Of a DNA stretch of 64,000 nt, positions 50,021 through 58,603 are shown in pieces. The position numbers were made by a program, and so were the translations under genes. Each line of letters opens with the position of its first letter. The stretch's first letter is position 1. The notes beneath the pieces are model-generated. The model was not told the DNA's origin and made no database searches. It saw only the letters and a program-made list of their open reading frames with translations. Origin of the DNA: Vicinamibacterales bacterium (GTDB lineage: Bacteria; Acidobacteriota; Vicinamibacteria; Vicinamibacterales; UBA2999); NCBI GenBank assembly GCA_041659285.1, contig JBAZYO010000005.1:186001-250000 (forward strand), given 5' to 3'.

Positions 50021-51262
50021 GTGAGCCTCGATCTGAACGCCATTGCCGGCCTGGTCGTCGCCATCCTGGGCGGCGCCGCGGTGGGCGTTGAGCGCCAGCG
50101 ATCCGGGCACGCGACCGGCCCCGACGCGCGGCTGGGCGGCGTGCGGACCTTCACCTTGCTCGGCGCGCTCGCGGGCATTGTCGGCCTGCTCACCGGCGCG
50201 GGTTACGGCCTGACTGCGGGGCTGCTGATCGCCGGCGCCCTTGCCCTGGTCGTGGCCGGCTACATTCGCGCCAGCAAGAAAGACATCGACGCCACCACCG
50301 AGGTGGCGGCGCTTGTCGTCCTGGGCGCCGGTGTGCTCAGCGGCCTGGGCGAACTGCGCTTCTCCGCGGCCCTGACGACGCTCACGGTGCTGTTGCTGGC
50401 CGAGAAGCAGGGCCTGCACCGGTTCGTTGACCGCCTTGACGAGACCATGCTGGTCGCGGCAGCGCGCGTGGCGGTGATGTCGGTCGTGATCCTGCCGCTG
50501 CTCCCGGAAGGCCCGTTCGGGCCGGCACCCGGGATCCGGCCGCGCGACTTGTGGATCCTCGTCCTGCTGTTCTCCGGTCTGAGCTTCATTGGTTTCATCG
50601 CGCAGAAGATGGCCGGCGCCGCCGGCTATCCGTTGACCGGACTGCTGGGCGGTATCGTCTCATCGACCAGCGTGACGCTGGCGTTCGCGCGCCTGAGCCG
50701 CGTGCATCGCGCGCATGCCCCGGCGCTGGCCACCGGCGCCGTGGCCGCCAGCACGCTCCTGTTCCTGCGCGTCGCCGTCGCCGTGGCGGTGCTGAACGCG
50801 ACGCTGCTCCAGACGCTTGGGTGGTACCTGGCGGCGCCGTTCGTGGCCGGCCTGATCGCGCTCGCGCTGGCGTGGCGATCGATGGACGGGCCCGCGTCCA
50901 CGCCGTCGGCGCTGAAGAACCCGCTGCAGTTTCGCGCCGCGCTCGAGATGGCGGCGCTGTTCCAGGCCGTCCTGTACGGCGTGCACTTCGCGCGATCGTG
51001 GCTGGGCGAAGGCGGGCTGATGGCTGGCGGCTTCCTGCTCGGTCTCACCGACGTGGATGCGCTCACGCTGGCCATGACCCGGAGCGTCTCGACCGGCACA
51101 TCCATCGATCTGGCGTGCCGTGCCATCCTCATGGGCGTGATCGCCAATTCGTTGATGAAGGCCGGCATAGCGGCTGTCGTCGGGGAGCGGCGGTTCGCCT
51201 GGCAGGTGGCGGCTTCGCTGCTCGCCATGGCGGTGGCCGGCGCGCTGATGCTCGTCCTGTGA
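50021..51262 (+). CDS. MgtC/SapB-DUF4010 membrane protein
   Basis: A 413-residue inner-membrane protein. N-terminal ~130 residues are an MgtC-like domain (LVVAILGGAAVGVERQRSGH, GVRTFTLLGALAGIVGLLTG); the rest is DUF4010 with about eight helices (LLGGIVSSTSVTLAFARLSR, GGFLLGLTDVDALTLAMTRS). GTG start 50021. MgtC proteins influence Mg2+/K+ homeostasis and F-ATPase; its place at the end of the Kdp region fits cation balance. Confidence 0.85.
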   Translation: MSLDLNAIAGLVVAILGGAAVGVERQRSGHATGPDARLGGVRTFTLLGALAGIVGLLTGAGYGLTAGLLIAGALALVVAGYIRASKKDIDATTEVAALVVLGAGVLSGLGELRFSAALTTLTVLLLAEKQGLHRFVDRLDETMLVAAARVAVMSVVILPLLPEGPFGPAPGIRPRDLWILVLLFSGLSFIGFIAQKMAGAAGYPLTGLLGGIVSSTSVTLAFARLSRVHRAHAPALATGAVAASTLLFLRVAVAVAVLNATLLQTLGWYLAAPFVAGLIALALAWRSMDGPASTPSALKNPLQFRAALEMAALFQAVLYGVHFARSWLGEGGLMAGGFLLGLTDVDALTLAMTRSVSTGTSIDLACRAILMGVIANSLMKAGIAAVVGERRFAWQVAASLLAMAVAGALMLVL

Positions 51263-51345
51263 TTTCCAGAAGTGTGTCGCCGCCCCCCCCAGATGGCCCC
51301 TCAGGATCTCCCATCCCTGCGGACTATTTCGCAGTGTCCCGCTTG

Positions 51346-51401
51346 GTCATACTGTGCAGATAGCTTTTTGCGGCGATCCGAGGCAGTATGACGACGGTCA
51401 T
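51346..51401 (+). promoter_or_regulatory. Paired palindromes upstream of cytochrome c gene
   Basis: GTCATACTG (51346-51354) and CAGTATGAC (51384-51392) are perfect inverted copies. Overlapping the second is ATGACGACGGTCAT (51388-51401), a perfect 5-4-5 palindrome of the size bound by Crp/Fnr dimers. An almost identical motif, ATGACGGCGATCAT, lies upstream of the hemerythrin gene. The centre is 73 bases before the cytochrome ATG. Confidence 0.7.
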
Positions 51402-51466
51402 GGCGCTTGGCATGGCTCCTGCTTAACGTTACAAAAGCTGACCCACAGCAGAAGGAGAAGCTCCAG

Positions 51467-51880
51467 ATGGTCCGACTTGTCTTCGCCACGCTCGTCGCTC
51501 TCGTGATTTCCGCCGGCTCGGCATTCGCCCAGCCGAAGATCGAAACCGGTCCAATCAAGAACGTCTCCGCTTCGGACGCCAAGGGCATGTTCGACAGCTA
51601 CTGCGCCGTGTGTCACGGCAAGGACGGCCTGGGCAAAGGCCCGGCTGCCACCGCGCTCGCCAAGGTTCCCGCCGATCTCACCAAGGTCAGCACGCGGAAT
51701 GGCGGGAAGTTCCCGGACGTCAAGGTTCGCCGCTACATCGAGGGCCTGGATGAAGTACCTGCGCACGGCACCAGAGACATGCCGATGTGGGGCACCTTGT
51801 TCAACTCGTTGAGCCGTGACACCGCCCAGCTTCGCGTCGCGGCGCTGGCGGACTACATCAAGTCGTTGCAGAAGCCCTAG
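51467..51880 (+). CDS. Periplasmic single-heme cytochrome c
   Basis: A 137-residue class I cytochrome. ATG 51467 follows AAGGAG and starts a signal peptide ending SAFAQ; an ORF extension to 51407 runs through the operator. Heme site SYCAVCHGKDGLGKGPAA (CxxCH at about residues 46-50), Met ligand likely in RDMPMWG, and final helix VAALADYIKSLQ. It probably passes electrons to the multicopper oxidase encoded 66 bases downstream. Confidence 0.88.
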   Translation: MVRLVFATLVALVISAGSAFAQPKIETGPIKNVSASDAKGMFDSYCAVCHGKDGLGKGPAATALAKVPADLTKVSTRNGGKFPDVKVRRYIEGLDEVPAHGTRDMPMWGTLFNSLSRDTAQLRVAALADYIKSLQKP

Positions 51881-51894
51881 TTTCAAGTCCCGTC

Positions 51895-51927
51895 GGCGGG
51901 GCGAGGCCGTTCCCTCGCCTCGCCCGC
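51895..51927 (+). terminator. Hairpin after cytochrome c gene
   Basis: GCGGGGCGAGGC and GCCTCGCCCGC form a 10-11 bp GC stem with one bulge, 15 bases after the cytochrome stop. No T-run follows, so termination may be partial, allowing some transcription into the multicopper oxidase gene. Confidence 0.4.
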
Positions 51928-51946
51928 ACGTGCTAGCGTCACACCC

Positions 51947-53335
51947 ATGACTCGTCGTCAACTCCTCGCGTTGACGTGTTGGTGGGGTTCGTCTGCTGCG
52001 ATCGGCCGCGCCCAGCACACCCAACACGGGGACGCGCCGCGGCCCCAGTCTCCGCTCCAGCCCCAACAGTTTACGGAACCGGCCGACATCACGCTGCGCA
52101 TCGGCGAGCTGTCGCTCGAGTTGAAGCCCGGCCGCACGGTGAAGACCCTCGCCTACAACGGCCAGGTGCCGGGTCCGCTGCTGCGTGCGCAGCGCGGCCG
52201 CCCCGTGATCCTTGATGTGTACAACGACAGCAAGGAAATGGACATCGTCCACTGGCACGGCCTTCACATCCCGTCGGACGTCGACGGCGTGTATGACGAG
52301 GGCACGCCCGGCGTCCCGCCCAACGGCGGCCGCACCCGTTACCGCTTTACGCCGGACCCCGCCGGCACCCGTTGGTACCACAGCCACAACACCGCCGGCC
52401 GCAACTTCAAGGTGGGCACCTACACCGGCCAGTTCGGCATGCTGGTGGTCGAGAACGGCGATGAACCGGGCGCCCACGATCTGGAAGTGCCGATCCTGCT
52501 TCACGAATGGGATCCGCGGGTGACGGCCGAAGGCCCGGCCGACGTGACCTACCGCTACCACTCGATCAACGGCAAGATGCTGGGCGCCGGCGAACCGGTG
52601 CGCGTGCGGCAAGGGCAGCGCGTGCTGTTCCGCATCCTGAACGCGAGCGCCACGCTGCATCACAAGCTGGCCCTGCCCGGACACCTGTTTCACGTCATCG
52701 CCCTCGACGGCAACGCGGTGCCCACGCCGGCCAGCGTGCCGATGCTGGAACTCGGCCCCGGCGAGCGCGTGGATGCGATTGTCGAGATGAACCGTCCCGG
52801 CGTGTGGATCCTCGGTGAGACGCGGACCGCTCAGCGCGATGCCGGATTGGGGATTGCCATCGAGTACGCGGGCCAGGCGGGCCCGCCGCGATGGCTGCCG
52901 CCGGCGATCGACGGCTGGAGCTACCTGCCGTTCGGCAAGCCCGACGCGGTCGCGGAGCCCGACGGCCGCCTGACCATGGTGTTCAAGCCCAAGGGCGACG
53001 GGCACAGCTGGACCATCAACGGCCAGTCACACCCGCGTATCGACCCGATCGTCGTGCGCGCCAACCAGCGCTATCGCTGGCTGATGGACAACCAGAGCGC
53101 CGACGCGCATCCGATCCACCTGCATCGCCACACCTTCGAGCTGGTCAAATACGCGGGCCAGCGCGTCTCAGGCATCTGGAAGGACGTCGTCGTCGTGCCG
53201 GCGTGGAGCCAGGTGGAGATCGACGTGCCCACCACCCAGCCGGGGCTGTCGCTGTTCCATTGCCACCATCAGTTCCACATGGACATGGGCTTCATGACGA
53301 TGATGCGGTACGACACACCTGCGCGTAATGATTGA
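51947..53335 (+). CDS. Multicopper oxidase, three-domain laccase-like
   Basis: A 462-residue exported oxidase; N-terminus MTRRQLLALTCWW with a short twin-Arg-like motif. Copper motifs in order: HWHG (~102), WYHSHNT (~145), HPIHLHRHTF (~385) and HCHHQFHMDMG (~440), giving T1 Cys-His and the T2/T3 trinuclear set with a Met axial ligand. It oxidises phenols, metals or a cytochrome while reducing O2 to water. No Met-rich cuprous-oxidase insert is seen. Located after a cytochrome c and near a hemerythrin and Crp/Fnr regulator, suggesting oxygen- or NO-responsive respiration. Confidence 0.93.
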   Translation: MTRRQLLALTCWWGSSAAIGRAQHTQHGDAPRPQSPLQPQQFTEPADITLRIGELSLELKPGRTVKTLAYNGQVPGPLLRAQRGRPVILDVYNDSKEMDIVHWHGLHIPSDVDGVYDEGTPGVPPNGGRTRYRFTPDPAGTRWYHSHNTAGRNFKVGTYTGQFGMLVVENGDEPGAHDLEVPILLHEWDPRVTAEGPADVTYRYHSINGKMLGAGEPVRVRQGQRVLFRILNASATLHHKLALPGHLFHVIALDGNAVPTPASVPMLELGPGERVDAIVEMNRPGVWILGETRTAQRDAGLGIAIEYAGQAGPPRWLPPAIDGWSYLPFGKPDAVAEPDGRLTMVFKPKGDGHSWTINGQSHPRIDPIVVRANQRYRWLMDNQSADAHPIHLHRHTFELVKYAGQRVSGIWKDVVVVPAWSQVEIDVPTTQPGLSLFHCHHQFHMDMGFMTMMRYDTPARND

Positions 53336-53424
53336 TCCTGCTCGCCACCGGGTCATTTGCGATGGCCTTGACGTAGACTAGCTCGCGCCGGGCCGAGTCA
53401 CGGCCGACGGGCATTGGAGGACTG

Positions 53425-54000
53425 ATGCGGACTGCTCTCGCTCACACCATGGCCGCCGGCGCGCTGGCATTGTTCTGCACCCCTCACATCGCCCACGCCA
53501 AGGCGCCCGCGGCGGCCGCCCAGGCCGCCGCACCGGCCGCCGGCATCGTCGTCGACAACCCGGCCTACATCACGATCCCCCTCGAGATTGCCGTGGACCG
53601 GCCCGCCGCGGACGTGTGGAAGCGCGTTGGCAAGTACTGCGACATCGCCGAATGGCTGCAGATCCCAGCCGGCTGCAAGATGCTGTCTGGAGTCGAAGGC
53701 GAAGTAGGCTCGGTGCGATCGGTCGCCAATGAAGTGCTCGTCGGCAAGACCGAGCTGTCATACACCTACACGCAGACCGTGCGCGCGGGCCGGCCGTACA
53801 ACCTTTATCACGGCACGCTTGAGGCCAGGCCGGTCACCGACAAGACCTCGAAGATCGTCTACACGCTGATGTACGACAACTCGATGCTGCCGGACGATGC
53901 GGCGAGGGAAAAGGACAAGGCGTCTCGCACGGCCACGTTCCAGCGGGCGATGACCAACATGAAGACTCTCGCCGAAGGCGGCAAGCTGGCTCCACGCTGA
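53425..54000 (+). CDS. Exported SRPBCC (START-like) domain protein
   Basis: A 191-residue protein with a signal peptide (to about residue 25), an Ala-rich linker, and then a helix-grip fold: VDRPAADVWKRVGKYCDIAE, GEVGSVRSVANEV, YTQTVRAGRPYNLYHGTLEA, and a long C-terminal helix. Polyketide-cyclase/START-like proteins bind hydrophobic ligands; the ligand is unknown. Ribosome site TTGGAGGACTG. It stands between the oxidase and hemerythrin genes. Confidence 0.75.
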   Translation: MRTALAHTMAAGALALFCTPHIAHAKAPAAAAQAAAPAAGIVVDNPAYITIPLEIAVDRPAADVWKRVGKYCDIAEWLQIPAGCKMLSGVEGEVGSVRSVANEVLVGKTELSYTYTQTVRAGRPYNLYHGTLEARPVTDKTSKIVYTLMYDNSMLPDDAAREKDKASRTATFQRAMTNMKTLAEGGKLAPR

Positions 54001-54030
54001 GCCAGCGCTCAGCGCGCCGCGCGGGGCCAT

Positions 54031-54044
54031 ATGACGGCGATCAT
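54031..54044 (+). promoter_or_regulatory. Crp/Fnr-type palindrome upstream of hemerythrin gene
   Basis: ATGACGGCGATCAT matches the motif at 51388-51401 at 12 of 14 positions; the surrounding CATATGAC...ATCATGTG extends the symmetry. It lies 75 bases before the hemerythrin ATG. The regulator encoded two genes later has the E-x-x-x-R recognition helix expected for TGA half-sites. Confidence 0.65.
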
Positions 54045-54118
54045 GTGGCGGGTGGCGCCGCTCCGGTAGCATCGAGTGAGGCGCGAGTGCCTGGGGGTGT
54101 CCCAGGAGGGAACACCGG

Positions 54119-54649
54119 ATGCGCGAAGGCAATCACGACGTCGCACCGCCCATCGACGACCTCTGCGCAAGCATTGTCTCGCGGCACCACGCTTACCTGC
54201 ACCGCGCCTTGCCGATCATCCAGGAAGACCTCGGCCGCCTGGCGGACGACGACTGTGCGGCGGGCGCGCTGGCCGAGACGCGCGCCGTGGTCGCCGACCT
54301 CATGCAGCAACTGAAAGGCCACCTCTCGAAGGAAGAGAACGTCCTGTTCCCCGCGCTGGTGGCGCTGGCGCAGGCGGATCGCGAAGGCAGGAGCCGTCCC
54401 CCGCTGCCGTTCCCCACCGTGCTTCACCCCATCCGCATGATGGAGACCGAGCACGCCAGGATTGAGACCGCGATGGCGCGCCTGCGCGCTCTGACGCAGG
54501 GATTTGCTCCGCAGGACGACGCCACCCTGGCGTGGCGACATTGCCTGACCCAGCTGGCGCAACTCGACGCCGACCTGCGCGAGCATCACCGCACCGAGAA
54601 CGAGGAGCTGTTCCCACGCGCGCTCGATCTCGAACGGCGCCTGCCTTAG
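54119..54649 (+). CDS. Hemerythrin-domain protein, YtfE/RIC-like
   Basis: A 176-residue helical bundle. Di-iron ligand residues appear as IVSRHHAYLHRALP, LKGHLSKEENVLFPAL, LHPIRMMETEHARI and LREHHRTENEELFP, the pattern of YtfE/ScdA iron-centre repair proteins; the N-terminal ScdA_N Cys domain is absent. It may repair Fe-S clusters or buffer O2/NO. AGGAGGG precedes ATG 54119. The downstream Crp/Fnr gene (48 bases on) is probably in the same transcript, as in many NO-response loci. Confidence 0.85.
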   Translation: MREGNHDVAPPIDDLCASIVSRHHAYLHRALPIIQEDLGRLADDDCAAGALAETRAVVADLMQQLKGHLSKEENVLFPALVALAQADREGRSRPPLPFPTVLHPIRMMETEHARIETAMARLRALTQGFAPQDDATLAWRHCLTQLAQLDADLREHHRTENEELFPRALDLERRLP

Positions 54650-54696
54650 CCGGCCTCTCGGTCGTGGCCTTGGCGCGGGTGGGCTATCATGCCCCC

Positions 54697-55389
54697 GTGC
54701 CCGCGCCTCCGGATGACGACCTGCTACGCCGGATCGCGTTGTTCCGGCGCCTCCCGCCTGAGGCCCGCGCCCGGGTGGGACAGGTCGCGCACCTGAAGTC
54801 CTACGAGCGCGGTGACCTGATCTTTTCCGAGGGCGAGCCCGGCGACTGCTTCATCGCCATCGTCACCGGCCGCGTCAAAGTGTTCAAGTCCACGCCGGCC
54901 GGCAAGGAAATCATCCTGGAGATCTTCGGTGCCGGCGATCCGCTGGGCGCGGTGGCGGTCTACGAGGGCGCGCCGTTTCCGGCGTCGGCGCTGACCCTCG
55001 AGCCGACGCAGTGCCTGCACATCGAGCAGTCGGCGTTCTTCCGCCTGCTCGAGCAGGATCCGTCGCTGGTGCGCGGCATGCTGTCGGGCCTGACCCTGCG
55101 CCTGGCGGAGCTGACGCGCCGCCTGGCCGAGCTGACCGGCGCGCGCGTCGAAGCCCGCTTTGCCCGCCTGTTCCTCAAGCTGTGCGATCAGATCGGCCGG
55201 CCGGAGCGCGGCGGTGTGTATGTCGCCATGCCGCTGTCGCGGCAGGAGCTGGCGGACCTGACGGGGACGACCATCGAAACCGCGATCCGGATCATGAGCC
55301 GCTGGCAGAAGGAAAACGTCCTGCACACGGAGAAGGACGGATTCGTGGTGCTCGATCGCAACGCGCTGGACGAGGCGTCGGCGACGTAA
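54697..55389 (+). CDS. Crp/Fnr-family transcriptional regulator
   Basis: A 230-residue regulator starting at GTG 54697. cNMP-type beta-barrel (residues ~15-130: YERGDLIFSEGEPGDCFIAI, GDPLGAVAVYEGAPFP), dimer helix (~115-150) and winged HTH with MPLSRQELADLTGTTIETAI then RIMSRW. In the recognition helix E-T-A-I-R keeps the Glu and Arg that in FNR read the TGA of its half-site. There are no N-terminal Fe-S cysteines, so it is Dnr-like (heme/NO) or cyclic-nucleotide-type rather than FNR itself. It likely binds the ATGAC-N4-GTCAT sites at 51388 and 54031. Confidence 0.88.
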   Translation: MPAPPDDDLLRRIALFRRLPPEARARVGQVAHLKSYERGDLIFSEGEPGDCFIAIVTGRVKVFKSTPAGKEIILEIFGAGDPLGAVAVYEGAPFPASALTLEPTQCLHIEQSAFFRLLEQDPSLVRGMLSGLTLRLAELTRRLAELTGARVEARFARLFLKLCDQIGRPERGGVYVAMPLSRQELADLTGTTIETAIRIMSRWQKENVLHTEKDGFVVLDRNALDEASAT

Positions 55390-55564
55390 ACGGCATCGGC
55401 GGCCGGGTGTGCACGAATTACGTGGGGCGCCCCGGTTCCCACCCACTCTGCGCGCGAAGATTCTGGTATAGTCCCGGCCGTCCCTTCATTTTCTTGAGTC
55501 CGCTTTCATAAGCGTTCGGTTTGCTCCGCTCCGCACTCGTAAACGACGAATCCGGAGGTGGTAG

Positions 55565-58510
55565 ATGCGCAGGCTGCTTGTCAGTTGGCTCGTCACGTTG
55601 TTCTTGTGCGCGGCGGCGGTCCCGTTGCGGGCTCAACAGGGCACGGCGGAAATCGCCGGAAAGATCGCGGACGAACAGGGCGCGGTGCTTCCCGGCGTGG
55701 CGATTGTCGCCACCAACGAAGCCACCGGCGTGTTTCGCGAGGCCACCAGTGGCCCCGCCGGGACCTTCTTCCTCTCCCAGCTTGTTCCAGGGCCGTACCG
55801 GCTCGTCGCCAAGCTTCCGGGCTTCCGCACGACCGATCGGACCGGCCTGATCCTGCAGGTCGGAAAGACGCTTACGATCAACCTGTCGCTCGCGGTCGGC
55901 GGGCTCGAGGAGACCGTGCGTGTCACGGGCGAATCGCCGCTAATTGATACGACCAGCTCCAGGGTGGGCGGCAACATCGGCACCGCGGAACTGAGCGAGC
56001 TTCCGGCGATGAACCGCAACTACTTTTCGGTGGTGGCCCTCCTGCCGGGCATTCAGTTTTCGGCCTCCAACCAGATGGGCAATGACACCATCGTCGCGTC
56101 CGGCCAGTCCACGCAAGGGAACAACGTGTCGGTCGATGGCGGCTACAACGGGGACGACGCCCTCGGCACCAGTTCGGGTGCGCAGGTTCGCACCCCGCTC
56201 GAGGCGATCCAGGAATTCCAGGTCGTGACCAGCATGTACGACGCGGAGTATGGCCGCGCGGGCGGCGCGATCATCAACGCGGTGACCAAAGCCGGGACCA
56301 ACCAGTTCAAGGGTGTGGTGTTCGGATACATGGCGAGCCCCAAACTGACGGCCGCCGATTACTTCGTCAAGACGGGAAACCTGACTAAGCCCACATCCAA
56401 GAAGCAGGAGTGGGGGGGCGTGCTCGGGGGCCCGATCATCAAGAACAAGGCGCACTTCTTCGTCAGTCTCGAGCGGCAGGTGGATAACCCAAACCGGACG
56501 CGGGTGTTTCAAAACCGGCCGGACCTGAACTTCTCGATTGCTGAGGATCGTACCGGCTGGAACACGGTCGTCCGCTTCGACCACCAGATCAGCGGGAATC
56601 ACACGTGGGCGGTCCGCTGGCTGCGCGAGAGCGCGCCGCAGTTCCCCATCGTCGGGACCCGACAAACCCTGCAATCGGTGTCGGACGAGACCGACATCGA
56701 TCAGACCGCGGTCGGCACCTTGACGAGCGTGCTCGGCAATGCCCGGGTCAATACGTTTCGGGTGGCGCGGACGTGGGAACACTGGTGGCACGGCAACGCC
56801 TGCTCCCGTGCCCTGGGTGAGGAAGACCTTGCCAAGATGTCCGATTGCCCGCCACAGCTCGACCAGTTGAGCTTCCTGGGCCAGGCCAGTACCGAGGCCC
56901 AGGGCCCCTGGGACTCCAACTACCAGATTGAAGACGACTTTTCCTGGTTCCTCCCAGGCAAGCGGGGGGACCACGAGATCAAGTTCGGCGCCCGCTACAA
57001 CTACACGGAGCTGCGGCGGGTTTCTCAAATCAACATGAATGGCACGTTCCGCTTCAACACGGACCTGCCGTTCGACGCTGCCAATCCGAGAACCTATCCC
57101 GAACGGCTCACCATCCGGACCGGGGAGTACGACGCGACCATGAAGAACCACACGGTCGAAGCGTTCGCCCAGGACAAGTGGAAGATGGGCGCGCGGACGA
57201 CCCTGAGCATCGGGCTTCGCTACGACCTCGAGATCATCCCGATCGACGAGACCGGCAATCCGCTGTTTGCTGCGGGCAGCAAGTCCCCGGTCGATCGCAA
57301 CAACTTCGCACCCCGAATCGGGCTGACGCACTCGATGGACGAGGCGGGCAAGTCAGTGCTGCGTGCCGGATATGGGATCTTCTACAACCGGACGATTCTG
57401 GGAGCCATCGACGACACGCTGGAATTCGGCAAGTACACCTCGTCGGTCAACGCCACCTTCCCGAATAACAGCGCCGACCCCGGTCCGGCGGCGGGACGCT
57501 TCCCGACCGACCCGTTCCTCGTCAACGGCCCCGTCGTCAACTGGACGCTGCTCCGGCAGCAGTACCCGGCCGGGGCGCTCGTGAAGAACGCGGGGGCCGT
57601 GATCTTCGATTCTCCGGACCGGCAGATCCCCTACGCGCATCAGCTCACAGTGGGCTACGTGCGGGAGCTGGCCTCCTCGATGGCGCTCCACGTCGACTAC
57701 GTCCGGATGGCCAATAAGGACATGTTCCTGGCGCGCAACCTCAACCCAATGGTCCGGGCGAACACCACCCGCACCGGCGCGATCACGCGCGTGGATGCCT
57801 TTGGCGTGCTGGGCGAGCCGTACAATCAGCAGGTCTGGGTGATGGAGAACACGGGCGAATCGACCTATAACGCGTTGAACCTGTCGCTCGAAAAACGGCA
57901 CTCCAACAACTGGTCGGGCCGGGTCTCGTACTCCTTGTCGAAAGGCGTCGGCACGGCCAACAACCAGGCTGACAAGAACACCTACCAGGTCCTGACCGAC
58001 CTCAACCTGGACGAGTGGCGGGCACCGAGCGACGTAGACCGCCGTCACATCCTGTCGATCGGCGCCCGAGCCGAGATTCCGAAGACCGGCGGGGCGACCG
58101 TGTCCACCACCGTGCGGTACATGAGCGGATCGCCGTTCACGCTGTACGACAGCAGCATCGATGCCAATCAAAACGGCGAACTCAACGATCCGCTCCCGGC
58201 CGGTACCTATAGCGGCACCGGCACGAACGCGTTGAAAGACGTGGAGTACGCTGGCGGGCGCAACGGCGCGTACGGCCCCGACTACTTCCAGGTCGACCTC
58301 CGGGCCGGCTGGCGTCGCAAGGTCGGCGGTGAGAGGGCGTTGGAACTCTTTCTGGACGTCTTCAACCTCACCAACCGCGCGAACTTCGACAATCCGACGG
58401 CAGCCTCGTCGGATCGCCGGACAGCCGCGACCTTCCTCGTGCTGACGAATCTGCGAGGCGGCGGCGGGTTCCCACGACAAGCGCAGATGGGCGTCCGCTT
58501 CGCCTTCTGA
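55565..58510 (+). CDS. TonB-dependent receptor with carboxypeptidase-like domain
   Basis: A 981-residue outer-membrane receptor: signal peptide ending LRAQ, CarboxypepD_reg domain (residues ~27-110, IAGKIADEQGAVLPGVAIVA, GPYRLVAKLPGF), plug (AELSELPAMNRNYFSVVALL, QGNNVSVDGGYNG, FQVVTSMYDAEYGRAGGAII), and a ~700-residue barrel ending in FPRQAQMGVRFAF. GGAGG is five bases before ATG 55565. A perfect GC hairpin follows its stop. It differs from the receptor at 6640-9768 in the plug, which here is of the short Oar type. The ligand is unknown; the next gene may metabolise what it imports. Confidence 0.9.
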   Translation: MRRLLVSWLVTLFLCAAAVPLRAQQGTAEIAGKIADEQGAVLPGVAIVATNEATGVFREATSGPAGTFFLSQLVPGPYRLVAKLPGFRTTDRTGLILQVGKTLTINLSLAVGGLEETVRVTGESPLIDTTSSRVGGNIGTAELSELPAMNRNYFSVVALLPGIQFSASNQMGNDTIVASGQSTQGNNVSVDGGYNGDDALGTSSGAQVRTPLEAIQEFQVVTSMYDAEYGRAGGAIINAVTKAGTNQFKGVVFGYMASPKLTAADYFVKTGNLTKPTSKKQEWGGVLGGPIIKNKAHFFVSLERQVDNPNRTRVFQNRPDLNFSIAEDRTGWNTVVRFDHQISGNHTWAVRWLRESAPQFPIVGTRQTLQSVSDETDIDQTAVGTLTSVLGNARVNTFRVARTWEHWWHGNACSRALGEEDLAKMSDCPPQLDQLSFLGQASTEAQGPWDSNYQIEDDFSWFLPGKRGDHEIKFGARYNYTELRRVSQINMNGTFRFNTDLPFDAANPRTYPERLTIRTGEYDATMKNHTVEAFAQDKWKMGARTTLSIGLRYDLEIIPIDETGNPLFAAGSKSPVDRNNFAPRIGLTHSMDEAGKSVLRAGYGIFYNRTILGAIDDTLEFGKYTSSVNATFPNNSADPGPAAGRFPTDPFLVNGPVVNWTLLRQQYPAGALVKNAGAVIFDSPDRQIPYAHQLTVGYVRELASSMALHVDYVRMANKDMFLARNLNPMVRANTTRTGAITRVDAFGVLGEPYNQQVWVMENTGESTYNALNLSLEKRHSNNWSGRVSYSLSKGVGTANNQADKNTYQVLTDLNLDEWRAPSDVDRRHILSIGARAEIPKTGGATVSTTVRYMSGSPFTLYDSSIDANQNGELNDPLPAGTYSGTGTNALKDVEYAGGRNGAYGPDYFQVDLRAGWRRKVGGERALELFLDVFNLTNRANFDNPTAASSDRRTAATFLVLTNLRGGGGFPRQAQMGVRFAF

Positions 58511-58540
58511 GCGCAGTCGAGGGTAGATGAGCGGACTAAC

Positions 58541-58565
58541 GGGCGGCCGTGTTGAACGGCCGCCC
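58541..58565 (+). terminator. GC hairpin after TonB receptor gene
   Basis: GGGCGGCCG-tgttgaa-CGGCCGCCC is a perfect 9-bp stem 31 bases after the receptor stop. The T-run is missing (GCGTTCGCGG follows), so it is a possible but not canonical intrinsic terminator. Confidence 0.5.
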
Positions 58566-58603
58566 GCGTTCGCGGTGCGGGAAAGAGAAAGGATGGAGCG
58601 AAC

